NCBI GenBank assembly: GCA_003118195.1 | Contig: BEXV01000071.1 | Coordinates: 219,823-283,822, forward strand | Reading direction: 5' to 3' | Length of the DNA: 64,000 bases | Origin: Hemicentrotus pulcherrimus | Taxonomy: Eukaryota; Echinodermata; Echinoidea; Camarodonta; Strongylocentrotidae | In this document: positions 1-36,100 of the stretch, in pieces | Layout: each line of letters opens with the position of its first letter | How positions within the stretch are numbered: the first letter of the stretch is position 1 | The notes under the pieces: generated by a model | Told to the model about the DNA's origin: nothing | The model's database searches: none | The model's input: only the letters and a program-made list of their open reading frames with translations | Program-made: the position numbers and the translations under genes

Positions 1-751
1 TTAAGATATTTTCTCTTCTTTTTTGCTGACACAAAACTCATTTTGAATTTTTCATAAATGATTTAATGTCTTTGATGCTCAACAAAACAGCTTTGTGGTT
101 GAAATTGACAGCAAGTACCTACCTGTAGAAATTGTTTCTTAAAAGACATGGTACACGTATATTAAATGTACTAAAGATTAATGACAAGGGTCAAACAACT
201 TTATTTTAATCTCCTAATTACTAATGGATCTGGATAATTCAAAACAACTAGCAAAAAGTTGCATATAAAAACAAATTATGTTTTTAGAAATAAAGGAAGG
301 ATCATAAAAACAAGGTTTAAGAATTCAGGAATGCTAGCTTCTGACTTTTTAATTATTTTTATTGTATTTATTCATGTTTCATATTGTTTAAAATATGTGG
401 CTCTCTGAAATACGTAGGTCTACAGTGTATATGTTACAGGCTAATTGAGTCAATCAGTTTAAAGTATCTTTGTATTTAAAATGAAATCCTTTCTCTTGTA
501 AAAAGAAAAAATTGAGTACGAAAAAACCCATCTTAATTGCACAGGTTGTAGCTAATGAGATAGATATTAGGTCTGACAAATGCTCTAAATGATGTTAAAC
601 CAACTATAATTATACATGTACTTGATAATGTGCTTTATCTCCTTTAAAAAATCAACAATACACTTTTAAACTTTTGATGCTTTTCATGTTGTTTTCTATC
701 AAGTACTACCAAGTGGCATTTAAATGGATTAAACATGCTTAACTATTTCAG
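1..751 (+). other. STAT intron (partial), no exon seen
   Basis: AT-rich sequence ending in the acceptor tatttcag at 744-751. I see no coding exon or RNA gene. A tacatgta palindrome sits at 613-620. Confidence 0.6.
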
Positions 752-23038
<22,287 letters not shown>

Positions 23039-23420
23039 ACTGGAGCCCCACCAACCCCGCCCGCAGAAAGAAGGGGCGAAGCGAGGAGACGGTGATGCTA
23101 GAGAGAGTGGTGACAGTGCTGATGGTGGTGGTGGTGGTGTCAGTATTAGTGCAAGGAAAGACACGTGACACATCCCGAGCCAATGCCGTTCCCATGATAA
23201 AGAACTTTATAAGAGAAAGATAATGACTGCTCGAGCAGAGGATTAATGACTCTAGTCAAGGATGGCTCTTGTCCAACTTGCATCCGAATCCTGATGTCAT
23301 TTTCATTCATGGGATAGTGTTGGTTCTTGTTAGATTGTAAATAGATAATCAGTATACTTAGTCTACACTTGTGTGATGAAATGCATGCATGAATTAAAAT
23401 GTGTACATATGAAAAATGTT
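23039..23420 (+). other. Probable 3' UTR of the distal STAT isoform
   Basis: The GC-richer sequence continues to about 23300, then turns AT-rich. ATTAAA at 23393-23398 is a candidate polyadenylation signal. Two other frames stay open across the exon and the start of this region (to 23168 and 23223). Confidence 0.4.
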
Positions 23421-26400
23421 AATCACTAATGACTGCAAAATGGTAATGTTAAAGGCTTATAAAAGATGACAAAAGTGTTATGTGAACATATATTTTGATA
23501 TTTTGTGATTTAGCAAGCTTCTAATCTTGCAAATGTGGTTGTATTATTAGTACTACAAGGAGATTGAAACAGCATTCAACTGTTGGCATCTTTGGAAAAA
23601 TGAGGGGGTGGGTTTGTTGAGCAGGAAGGTGCAAATATAAATATATTTTAGCATTAGGGTTTAATTGGAAGATAAAAACTTGATCTGTTTTCAAAATATA
23701 CATGTAATACATCATTAAGATTGGCAGTTATACTAGTACAAGCTGCTTTATATGTATTGTAATGTCAGTGTTATGACCTAGCCATTAACATTTTAGAAAA
23801 GGGAGGAAGATACAAATTTGTTTATGATTCAACTTGTGATGTAAAGCACACAAAAGTGGGTGTCTCAATCACAATGGATTTAATGACTTGATTTAATTTT
23901 TGATCATATCAATATCACTTTGACCTCACCTCACCTAATTCATATCTCGCACTAAAAGTTGAATTGTAATGTACAGTGATGGAAAAGTTCAGGCGATAAT
24001 AGAATCTCTTAGTTTGAATTTTTGTTTTGTTTGTGATATTTTTTTTTATCGTAAAAATTAATTGTCATTGTCATTTTTTGTTGTTTAATTCATAATTCTT
24101 TAATTTCTATTTGAAAATTTTGACCAACTTTATTAATAATAATAATCACTTGATGAATGATCACATTGTAAACTAATTTGAGTGGAATATATAATCTTTA
24201 GATTGACCAAATTGTTTGTTTTTTGTGGCTATTTTTGATCTTGTACGTTGTACATGGGCAAGTAAGATTAATTTATTCATTTTTCATCCTAAATCAGTAT
24301 TCATTGTATGAAACATGTAGCCTTTGATGATGTTGGTGCAGTCTTCAAACCTCTGTCAAGTCTACTAATATAAATATTTTCAGCTTTTCAGCTTTTGTTG
24401 TTCTAAATATCACAGGGTAAATTTGATATCCAGTTTAAATCAGAGATAAAAATGAGAAATTTAACATTTATGCAACCTGGTGATATTGTTGGATTTCAGT
24501 CAAAATCGAATAGTGGAATGATTTTTGGAATCAGTGGGTCAAGTCTAGCAAACAGTTTTGAATTTCACTTAGGGGATTAATACAACATTAATAAAAAGGT
24601 GATTGGAAATTATAACTTACAAATTATAGCATTGCCTATCTAAATATAAAACTGCAATTAAAAACAAAGAAAAACCAATTCGAATTCTGTCCATCATTTA
24701 TATATTTGTTGAAACATTAAGCTGGCCTAAAAGCTTTGAAAATGTTCACCATCTTGCTAACCTTGCAGCTTTATATTTGGAAAAAATATGGAGTACTTGC
24801 ACTAGGAAATACGCAGAAAGTATATTGTATAACATATTTTCATATACATGTATGTTCATTAAATACTGAATCATAGTTCTTTTTCCAAAGTGTTGTGCCA
24901 ATTTTTCTGAAAATGTTTAGACTCTGACTATTGTTTGACTTCCATGAGGGTTGTCCCTTATCTTCATTTGTCTCCTTTTTTCTACTTTTTATTGGTACTA
25001 AGTAAGCACAATTTGCAGCTGTAATAGATGGGCCTTCTTTATTTTTGTTGGCTATATTGACTTTTAAGATAGCATTGAGTTCTGGTCATGCAATTACATT
25101 ATGAAGAAACTGTCTGAAATTTCTGAACACAATTTGAAAATGCTGACTATGCACTTTTTAGATTTTAAAATCACAAAAAAAAAGAAAAGAAATTGACTTA
25201 GCCAGGCTGCAAGCCACGTGCATCATACACAGAAAAGTATTACACACACATGTGGTGTGAAAGTTGGGTCCAAACTTTTCAGTTATTGTTATATGTGTCA
25301 AAAATGAGGACTTTTCAGAGCAAAGAACACTCCTTTACAAGGAACATCTCTTTTGTGATATTCTTCCAAACTAACATGGTAAAAAGAACCAGATCCTTCT
25401 CTGTAATGTTACATGTTCAACTTTTGTTACTCAGAATCTGAACAATTACATATGTACATGTAGTTAGAGGAAGAAAGCACTTAGTGACCTTATTTAAAAT
25501 TGACCTGATATGAAATTCAGATTAGTCCTTTTTGTATTGCCATGTGATCATGAGATAATAATGATATTGCTGCCACAGCCAATTCCCCAAATTGAATTCT
25601 AAAGTTGCCAGTGTAAGATATTCATCGTAGGGCATTTGTTTGTCAGAAAATGTACTATATCTGTATACCTCATTTTGAATCTGCGTCAGGTATATTTTTG
25701 TATGGTTCATTTACAGGTGAAAACCCCCAACAATGAAAAATTGGTTGAAAGACATATAAATGTAAGTTTAATGGAGATAATTCAACTTGATAAAAAACAT
25801 TTGTGAGGCTTTGCACAGACTGCGAGCAGAACCATTTTTTGCGGAGCTGTGTAGCAATAAAATCCTAGAAGTCAACACTGATGACATGAAGCGATTGAAA
25901 TAGCTTTTTACCCGACATGATGACTATTGCAAGCTAGATTAAGGAGGGTGTGCTCTATTCGCATTCATATTCATTTCATGAGTGAATATGGATAATGAAT
26001 TCCTTCTCCATAAAACTTATCTCATAATTTGCTATCATGTCACGTCATGTTGATTACAGAAAGGCATTTGAACCATATCATAAAGTGTCAGAATATTTTT
26101 ATAGAAACTTAGAATGGTGCTGTCCTCCACATTGATAGAATCTAACCTTTTGAAAAGAATACAGTCCAAGCATAGACAAATTAAATTCTCTTATACTGGC
26201 GATTGAATAATGAATGTTATCAGCTTCCTTCAGGCTCCTGCATATTCTGGGGTTCTGCTTGTATTAAATGAAAGGCAAGTGGGGATGAAAAAAGTTAGCT
26301 GTATGCAACAAAGGTGCTAGGCATACTGGTGTATCTGGGTGTTATAGGTTACAAAACGGTGTACTAAAGTATGCTCTATTATGCTTTCAAATTACGGTAA

Positions 26401-27600
26401 AACGTGGTTTACTGCAGCGTATGTGAACAAGCCTTTAGACATCCCCAGGTGTAAGAAGTCTTCTATAACTTATATATCACATCACAACGTGCTGTGAACA
26501 GATGGATATAAAAGAGAAGTATTGAGGATAGTGTACATTATGAGAGTATGTTGCCTTTTGTTGTCCAATCCGTCAACATTTTATTGTATTCATGTTGCAG
26601 TCCCATTTCATCCTTTATATCTTCAATATGAAGAGGGAATAGGTATATTGGATTTTTTTTTCTTTTTCATTTTGGAATTCGAGCCATGCAAGATTTGTTT
26701 CACTCATTTAGAAATATCTCTCTAGGTTTTAAATGAGAGTTTGAGTCAAATTTGTGATTGTTACTTTCTCTCCACATTGAGAAAGGATTATGACTACCGA
26801 AAACATCTGTTGCTTGTGAAGCACATTTTATTTCTGAAGTGAGGAGTTGAGGCACTTTGTTTATTTTTTTTGTATGAAGTAAAAAAAAAAAAATCATGTA
26901 TTGTGTGATGGACTTGTACTAAAATCTAACATTATGAACAATCAATGATATTGTATCCAAGTAGAGATAAAATTGTATGAATAGTTAATGTAAGTGTAGT
27001 GTATTGCTTAGCAAATGTATCATGCTATTTTATACAATCAAATGGAAAGTATTACTTGTGGCATATTAAGCCGACAGACTGCTGTTTATTTGGCTTCAAA
27101 TGTATGTATCAATACTAAAATGTAGGTCTTTTAGCAAAATAAAACATGAAGACTTGCAGCATAGTTAAATCTCTTAGTGTGTCATTTTGAGTTGTGTCCT
27201 CTTTGATATACAGTCAAAAGTTTTGTGATGGTGATGTGTCATAGTTTTTGGATTGAAATCAATTTCTAAAATTTACTTTCATAAATTCATATCATGTTTT
27301 AAAAAGCTTTAACATTTCATGATTGATACTAACTCATGACTCAAACTGGTCTCTGTAATTTCATTTATAAGAACCCAGAGAGAATCTACAAGCATGCTTT
27401 TCTTATTGACGGGCCTACTCTTATTTTCAAATATAATCATGATTAATTTGGAGTACTATGAATTTGCCATAGGCTGTTACCTTTTGCTTAGTCAAGGCAA
27501 TGAAAATGTTATAATTATAACAGCAATTGAAATGCCATTTTATATCAATTTAGATAATATTGTTTAAGGGGAAGTTCACCCAAGGTAGAATACCAGAGCA
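23421..27600. other. Intergenic, AT-rich, no gene seen
   Basis: Only short unrelated open frames; no exon-like GC block with family similarity. An AATAAA at about 27139 could be a distal STAT polyadenylation site. Confidence 0.5.
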
Positions 27601-27605
27601 GAACA

Positions 27606-28752
27606 GTGCCCCCACTTTTTCAAGTACCCAAAAAGGTGCCCCTTTTTACATAGGAAAAGTGCCCCTTTTACTCTGACAATTGCCCTTATTAATTTTTTTT
27701 AAAGTGCCCCTTCCCCTTTTCACCTCTGATAAGTGCCCCTTTTATATTGACAAGTACCCCTTTTCCTTTGACAAGTTCCCATTTTCCTTTGCAACATGTG
27801 TCCATTTTCCATTATCATAAGTGCCTATTTTAATCTCTTGTTAGTTCCCCTTTTCAGGTACAGGAAGCGCCACTTCTCACTTTTGATAAGCGCTCCCTTC
27901 ACCTCTAAATACCCTATTCAAATCTAAGACGTTTCTCTTTTGCTTTGACAAGTTTCCCTTTTCTTTTGTAAAAAGTGCCCCTACCCCTTTTCATAGGGGC
28001 CCTTTTTAACTCAGATAAGCGCACCATATATTTTCACATGTGCCCCCTTTCCTTTTTAATCAGTGCTCCTTTTCCTTATGATAAGTGCCCCCATTTAAAA
28101 AGAGCCCCTTTCCCTTTTTATAAATGCCCCTTTTCATCTCTTGGAAATGACCCTATTCAATTCTGAGAGATACTCGTTTTATTTTGACATGTGCCTCTTC
28201 CCCTCCTGATAAGTGCTCTTTTCATCTCTTAAAAAATGCCCCTTTTATTTTGACACGTCCCCTTTTTCCTTCATAATAATACTCTTTTTCCTTCTTATAA
28301 GTGCCCCTTAATTCCCCTTCGCATAATTACCCCTTTTCATCTTTGATAAGTGCACCATTTACTTTAACATGTGCCTCTTTTTCTTTTTAATAAGAGCCAC
28401 TTCCCCCCTTCTCATGAAATGCCCCTTTTAGCATCTGATAATTACCCTCTTACCAATGATGTGCCCCGTTTTCCTTTCTAATAAGAAACCTATCCCTTTA
28501 TCATAACTGCCCCTAATCACTTCTTATGCCCCTATCAAAATCTGATGGGTGCCTCTTTCCCGTCGCGACAAATGCCCATTTCCCATTCTCATAAAAAGCC
28601 TTTTCATCCCTGGCGTGTGCGCCTCTTTTTTTAGGTGTAACTAAGTGCCCCATTCTCACCTCTGATAATTAGCCTTTGTACTTTGACACGGGCTCCTTTT
28701 CTTTTCTAATAAGTGTCTTAACCCCTTCGATAAGTGTCCCCTTTTCCTTTCA
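27606..28752. repeat. Degenerate GTGCCCCTTTT minisatellite
   Basis: About 1.15 kb made of dozens of imperfect units resembling ataagtgccccttttcctt, spaced roughly 25-40 nt apart. The strand is strongly C/T-rich. It lies 1 kb upstream of the transporter start. Confidence 0.85.
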
Positions 28753-29539
28753 TAAACGTGCTCCAAATTTCAAGCAACTAAGGAGAATTTCTCCCAAAGG
28801 TCGCGCTCGCTACACTCGCTCGTAGTTATAGATGTTATATTATGTAACTTATCACAGGTTTTTGTCAGTCTTCAGTTATGAGAATGTGTTCATAACCCCA
28901 TCAGGATTGGGTTTTTTCCTCGTTATAAGATGTTATTTCTCGCACTGCGACCTCACAAATCTTTAAAATTTCCCTCGCTCGCAAATACATTTTCAGACCA
29001 TTTTACCCATCTGCAGCTCCGCCGCCTCTGGATTTGCTGATTCTGTTAGATTGATTATAGGTTTAAAACTCACTCTCAATATTAATATTTAAAAAAAATC
29101 AAAGATAACTGCCTTTTCTTAGATAAGATTTTTGTCCGACTCGTAGTACTCAAATATCCGGACTTTTAGGGGATGTTTTCAAAAGGAGGGAAAATGCATA
29201 TGCGTACCCTAAAAAACACTGAGTGGGGGGGGGGGCGGGGCGGGGGGGGATCAAATGAGATGCATTTTGCAGAAGCAAAGTCACGCACACGCACTTTTGT
29301 GGGGTATGATTAATTTTGTTAGGGATGTTATATGGATCTTCAAAGACCGAACTCCAATTATATATATTACATATTTTTTAAATCTTGTGTGAAAGTATTT
29401 TGATTCGCACAACTCTTCACCCCCCTCCCCCCTCCCCCAAGAAAAACCCACTAACACCACAGACCCACCTGATCCACCTGATCCACCACACCACCCCGCA
29501 TGTTCGGTTTCTGCTGGTATCCGATCCGCCGCAAACTAC

Positions 29540-29780
29540 GACAGCACGTGTGTATGTATGATTACGTCATGTATTGTGCTCTACTGACTGTGCCATCGGC
29601 CATCGTCGATACGACTTCACGTTGTTATTTCGTGCATTTGTTCATGAGCATGACAGAACATCAACATACCACCTCATCATAGAGCTTATTAGGATAAAAT
29701 CAAGGATTGCCAGTTTTATTTTAGAGCAAGTTTCGGACGGAAGCTTCTCGATTTTACACTACTATCAACATTCAGAAAAG
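29540..29780 (+). promoter_or_regulatory. Putative promoter/5' UTR of the transporter
   Basis: Contains an E-box cacgtg (29545-29550) and a CRE-like attacgtcat (29561-29570), about 210-235 nt before the ATG. The frame upstream of 29781 is open back to an ATG at 29574, but its predicted extension is not SLC5-like. Sites recognised by eye only. Confidence 0.3.
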
Positions 29781-30170
29781 ATGTCGGCTGAGTCTGAGAG
29801 CGGAACGGGAGATGGACTCACCGGCTCGCACGACGGCAGCGCTAGGTTGTCTGTCGTTGACTATGTTGTGTTCGTGATGGTGCTGGTCATATCGGCTTCC
29901 ATAGGGATTTACCATGCATGTACAGGTGGAAAACAAAAGACCACTCAAGAATTCTTTGTGGCAGACAGGAAGATGCCATTTGTTCCTGTAGGATTTTCCC
30001 TGCTTGCCAGCTGGATGTCTGCTATCGCACTTCTGGGAACTCCTTCCGAGGTGTAAGTTTACGGCACCATGTTTTGGTATATCGGAGGGAGTTACATCTT
30101 CATGTCAATCATCACTGCAAATGTATTCATCCCAACATTTTATAATCTTCGCCTCACTAGTGTCTATGAG
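29781..30170 (+). CDS. Transporter exon 1: N-terminus, helices 1-3, contains TAA
   Basis: ATG at 29781 (A at -3). A polar N-terminus, then VDYVVFVMVLVISASIGIYH (helix 1), EFFVADRKMPFVPVGFSLLA and WMSAIALLGTPSEV. Codon 92 is TAA, then the same frame continues VYGTMFWYIGGSYIFMSIIT to SVYE and donor gtaatt. The continued homology shows the stop is a single-codon lesion, not the exon end. Confidence 0.9.
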
Positions 30171-33100
30171 GTAATTTTTCAAGCATTCATTTGTTAAACG
30201 TAAGGGTACAATCATATTCTAGCGTGACAATTCAGCATCATATACATGTATGCTAGTTAGAATTAGACTTATGATTGTTGTAAAGGAGGCAAATGAGCAA
30301 TGTGCCCCTCTTGTTTCATTCATGCCTCACTTTGATTTAGTGTACATACACTTGTCTTATGTCATGGGCTAAAATAATAATAATGGTAATAAGTTTACGA
30401 AGAACTTGTAGGGCACCGGGAGAGAGAAGACTAATGTATAATAAAAAAGTTGTACAGTTTTACATGTATATGTTTTATTTCAATGTCTCCAACACTTTGG
30501 ATGAATTTTTAACTGTAGCCCCCAAACTGAAGGCAATTAGTTGAAGTAGTTGAAAAACCTTTCATACTCCAAAAGTATGCTTATTTTTCAGTGCATTGCT
30601 AAACACAGAGTACCTAAATACCTTGTCCAATGAAAGACTGAGAATGTAGCTCAGGATCGAATACACAGCTCTTTCATATAATCTGTTTTGTAAGTTGTGT
30701 TTATTTAAAGTCAACAGTATTATCAACTGCACCTAAGATTAGGTTTTTTGGTTTTTATCAAAAAGCAAATAGTATGTAGGAATGATAAGGACTGTAAATT
30801 AACTGGATTTACAAGAGGTTGCCAGAAATCAGTTACAATGTATGTGTGACTATTTTTGAAGTAATACTACTTCTTCCTCTTCCATTTTGAGTACGTACAC
30901 ACCTCTATGGGGTGTGTGCAGGTGGATCACTACACCGGGGTTTCCCCCTTCTCTAATACGAATAGTGCAGTAGGTTCTCAACATGCAAAGGTACAGGTGT
31001 AGTGACTCTTCACCACACGGGGCTTCAATTTAACGTCCTATTCGAGGAACGGAGTGTTTTCCACTTAACAATGTAGCCTGCGTCTATGAACAAGGGGAGG
31101 GGCACATTAACACACCACGCAGGCTTCAGTCATCCGCCTGGGTGGGATTCGAACCCGGGATCTTTGGTTCGACAGGCAGACGAGATACAGTATTACAATA
31201 TTTTATAAGTTTGATAGACTTCCTTATACTTAAAGGATTACTGGTACATGCAATTAATGCTAATTTGACATTTTAAAGTAATTTATAAGAAATGTCTTTA
31301 AAAAAACAGGAATACAGTGCCAGATCACTTGAATATTATAAAGTGTTTTGCTCACTTGAAATTTTAATGACATATTAAAGCACTTTTGAAGCTGCCTTTT
31401 TTTGAGAGAGGGAAGTTATGGTCAGGTTAAGATCTGCTTGTATACAGTATACACAGAGGAAGGGTTATTGATCCAAGAAAGCCCAGTATAGTTTCACCTG
31501 CTCACAAGATCAATAACTGTGTGACGTACTAAGTAATTAGATTCCATGTTCCATCCTTGTTTGTCTTGCCCTAAACCTCATCCTCTCTATATCTCTCTCT
31601 CTACCTTCTCTGCCCCTCTCTCTCTCTCTGTATTTCTCTACATCTTCATGTACATGTATCAGTCTCTTTCTCTGTCTCTCTATACATCTGATGGTTATAC
31701 CTGTCTCGTTCTTTCTCTGCCTTTCCCTGTGTGTACATGTATCTGCAGTTTATCTCTTCCTGTCTCTCTACCTGTCTCGATCATATGTGTCTCTTTTCCT
31801 CATTGTCCCTGACCCCCTACATGTGTATATCACTGTATTTCTCTTATTATTTCTATAATTTCATATTCTTCATTCTTCTATATGCATCTTTTCCACATTC
31901 TCAAATTAATGATACAATCATTACTTTCTTGAAATCTATGTTATCAGTCTCTCCCATTTGTCAATTTCAAACGGTGATCAATTTTTTTTCCTTCTTCGTT
32001 CCAGTATCTTGAGTTGAGATTTTCTGTCGCAGCCCGTCTCATTGGGACTACAGGTTTTGTAATATACATGGTGAGTCTTTAATCGTTCATAATACATGTA
32101 TGTATTGCAGAAGTTCAAGTCTTTATACTTGCAATATCTCAATTTACCAGCATTACATACATGATGCAGATCTGATTGTGGTTTTCAATTATGTGTACCG
32201 GTATTTAAAAAAAATATTACCGGTATCATTGTTATTGCTCTAGGCAATAGTAAGCATCATCAATATTCATCAGCTTTGTCTCTGTTTTAAATATACATGT
32301 GAAGTTTTCTTTCTAGAATGACATCAGCTTTTAAAGGCCTATTTATTGAGAGATTATTTGTGTTGACTCCCTAATTTATTCAGTGGTTGTATTCGTATTT
32401 TTGTTCTCTTTTTTTCCGCACTGAACGCAATTCGTCCTTTTTTTGTTTGTTTTATTATTCAGTGTTTTTATTAAGTTCATACATTTAAAAGCATTAAATT
32501 TACTTTGGCCAAATACCAATACAGAGGAATATATATTTTTTGTAACATGAAACATTCACCATGTTCTTGGTGAATTTAAACAAATTATTAAAAAAAAAAG
32601 AAAAATTGTTTTGCCATGTAAATAGCATTGAAGGTTGATACACATTTATTGATATCATTTTTCTATTATCAGGTGATGTACATGTCCATCGTGCTTTATG
32701 CCCCTGCTCTGGCTGTAAATGCAGGTATGTAATCTCATCTTTTTTTTTAAAACATCCATTTAAATGTAAAATACCGAATGACAAGCATTATATATTTCTA
32801 CAGTTTTCTTGTGATTGAGCATGATTGTTAACTTAATTGATAATCATGTTCACACAGATTATCCAATGCCTTTGCATATACGTTGTCATCGACTCTATGT
32901 GTCTAAGGTAGCTCTGTTTAATTTTTTATTTTGTTCAGTGACTGGATTTACTCTGTGGGGGTCTGTTCTCACTGTTGGCCTGGTGTGCACATTCTATACT
33001 GCATTGGTAAGTATGTCTCTGTGTAATGTCATACCCTTGTCCTGTCACCTGGGGGAATCTTAATATAATCAAGGGAAGGGAGAAGAAAGAGTTTATCTAG

Positions 33101-36100
33101 GCCTACAATTATGTAGAATTTATGGTTTAAAGTGTATAATTTTTTAGCAGCTTGTAATTTTGTGCTTAAACCTCTTTTTTTCATAACCATGTGTGATTTA
33201 TACTCCTCCCCACTGACTTCTCCGTAAGTTAATGTACAGGTGAATGCACCTGGATTCTTACAGGTATATCAATGGTTTAGGATTGAAAATCTAGTGTTTT
33301 AGAGAAATTCATGTGAAGGCCAATTGTTTGTAGTTTTCATTGTTGCATTTTGTTGGAAAGTGATTTAACATTGCAGAGAATGGCAGGATTTTTATGGATA
33401 CGATATGTGATAAAAATGGACTATATTACTCCTGTTGCCTTATCGTGATGTTAGCAACTTTTTTGTGTTATGACAGTTATGTTACTATTTAGAGATTTCT
33501 TAATTCACAATTTTTCTCTTAGGGTGGGATGAAAGCAGTGATCTGGACGGATGTCTTTCAGACCCTTATTATGGTGTCCTGTCTCATAGCTGTAATCATC
33601 CATGGTTCAGTCAAGATGAATGGCTTTGGTAATGTCTGGCGCATCAACGATGAGGGCGGTAGAGTGGTCTTTGATGAGTAAGTCCATTTTCTTGACCTAA
33701 AACTTTTTTTTTTCTTTGAAGAGACGAAAAATGAGAGTGAATAATATAAAATAGTATTAAAATTCTTCTTGTTTGAGTTATTATTTAATTTCACTGATAC
33801 AGCGACATCTGATAATCTTTTTCCAGAGATGCTTGGTCTAGAAAGTAACTGATTTTCTGTGATTGTTTGTGGTAGACAGTGAAAATCCACTGTTTTGTTT
33901 ATAGGTCTATAGGTCCAAGTTTGACATTATCTACACTTTGCAAATAATCCTGTACTCATTTTTATTTTTGATAGGAAATGAAAACAACTCTTACTTTTGA
34001 AATAACTTCCTGTTTTTAATGAAAATACATGTGGCAAATGAATTTGATTTTACCAGGAGATGTGACTTGAATTTTTATTACCCGGTACTGAAGTTTTTCT
34101 TGGATTATTGATGATGTTAGTAATCTCTCACTGTCTTTCCTTTCCTCACTCTCTCCTTCCCCTTTCCTTCTCTTAATATCTGGCAGTATACGAGTGAACC
34201 CTACCATACGTCACACTGTATGGTCTCTGGTATTTGGGGCTACATTCAACTGGCTTGCTACCTTTGGTTGTAACCAGGCTTCCGTCCAGCGCTACCTGAG
34301 CTGCCCCACCCTCAGAGCGGCCAAATGGTACGCAGAAAGGAGATTATGAATGCGTACTTATTAATTATGGGGGTTTTGCAACAGATTGAAACCTTACAAG
34401 AAAACAAGATCTATTTTTTTATCCCTGAGACATCCAATGGTGTATTTGATTAGAAATACTACCGGTAGTTGAAATCAGAGTGATGGAATGGCCTTGTTCA
34501 TATCTATGAGCAAATCGTGGAATACCTCTAATTGCCAATTATAGATTGATGATATACATATTTTAAAAAACAAGTAATTGCCCATGTTCATCACTAAATA
34601 TTAGTATGTTTAACAAAACAATATGAACTGGATGTTTTATTTTTTCAGTCATGATTTACTTATTGAATTTTACATAAAATTATAATGACTCATTAGCAGT
34701 CCCTTTTTCTTTGCTTGTATTGTATGATTAGAAAGTTCATTTTCAGGAGACAATAGGATAACACATTCTTACGATTTTTCTAGTGATATTAAACTGGCAG
34801 TATTGAGTTCTTATACATTATCATTTTGTTTCTGGAACTGAAAAAGTCAGTCGATGCCTTAATAATCTGTATGTGGGGTCATCTTCCAGAAACAGCAACA
34901 GATGGAAATACTTTTGTTTTTGTCAGCGATAATGTCTACTGATTATACAAATGTCTGCAATACTTGCATCTTTAGTTTCTGATAATTGCATTGTTCCCAC
35001 TCGATGTAGACTTGGACAAGGTTTGATATTTGCGTGTAAATTCATCATAAATATGACATACTATCATCCAACTATCTCTCACTTTACAGGTCCATCTACC
35101 TGAACTGCCCAATGCTGTTTATATTTGTATCTCTGTGTCTCATGTGCGGTCTGGTGATGTTTGCTGTGTTTGCTGATTGTGACCCTATCAAAGCCGGCTA
35201 CATTACAAACGGTGATCAGGTAATTCAATGGTTGAGATTGAAAGAGGATTAGGAGAAATTTGTGTTCATTTACCTTTGTTGTAATCCAGTCAGAAGCTCT
35301 GGGCTTGCTGTGGAGAAGAAACATGTTAGATTCCATTAGTAATCTTTTCATGTACCAAAAATGTTTATTGTTGATATTAAAAACTTCATTGTTGTGGGAA
35401 GTACAATGGTACTCGAAAATTCATCAAGTTGAAACAAGATTTCTTATCTACAATGTCAGATTAAGTCTGGAACTCCAGAAGTCATATAGTAAGAATTGAA
35501 ATAATTCTTTGCTAATAACACAATCTGATTGTACCAAATTTCATTGTTGCATCTGCTATTTTCAGTAACCTCTTACGGTACCTAGATTTTTAGATAGATG
35601 TTATTAAACCTACCGATTGTACAATTCCTCCATAGACTTGTTAATAGCTACTAAAATTTATGACTTCAGGGTCATTAGGTCTGATAACAATGGGTTGTGG
35701 AAGTGCTTGGTAATAGCATGGGAAGAATGGTAGGAAAAGAAGAGCTATTAATGTCTTGTGAAACTTCTGTTCTTGCTAAAATAAACAATTGGAAGTAGTT
35801 ATAACACCAGACTGATGTAATCTTGAGCCATTCAGCTTAGATGTTTCTTCAAAGTAGATAAGTGGTCTTCAAAGTACAGAAGTGAACTTATAATATAAAA
35901 GAAATCTCTGATAGAATAGCTTTAAATTTAAGAAATTATTTTAATTATATTTTAACCCAGGCCTGTGGCCTCAGTGAATAAGTTGGTTCATGTATTTTGT
36001 TATATTGAACACTGCAAAATTTGTGTAATATCTAGTCATCAACATTAAATCAACACAACATGGAATCCAATTTTTGTTCTTCTTTACTGTAAACCTTCAT

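Noticed and set aside
29574..29780. Upstream ATG giving the transporter a 69-residue N-terminal extension
   Set aside because: In frame, but the extension has no SLC5 similarity; the ATG at 29781 gives the normal N-terminal length.
30053..30058. gtaagt as the true end of transporter exon 1
   Set aside because: Homology continues uninterrupted in the same frame for 38 further codons to the donor at 30171, and splicing here would break the phase of the next exon.
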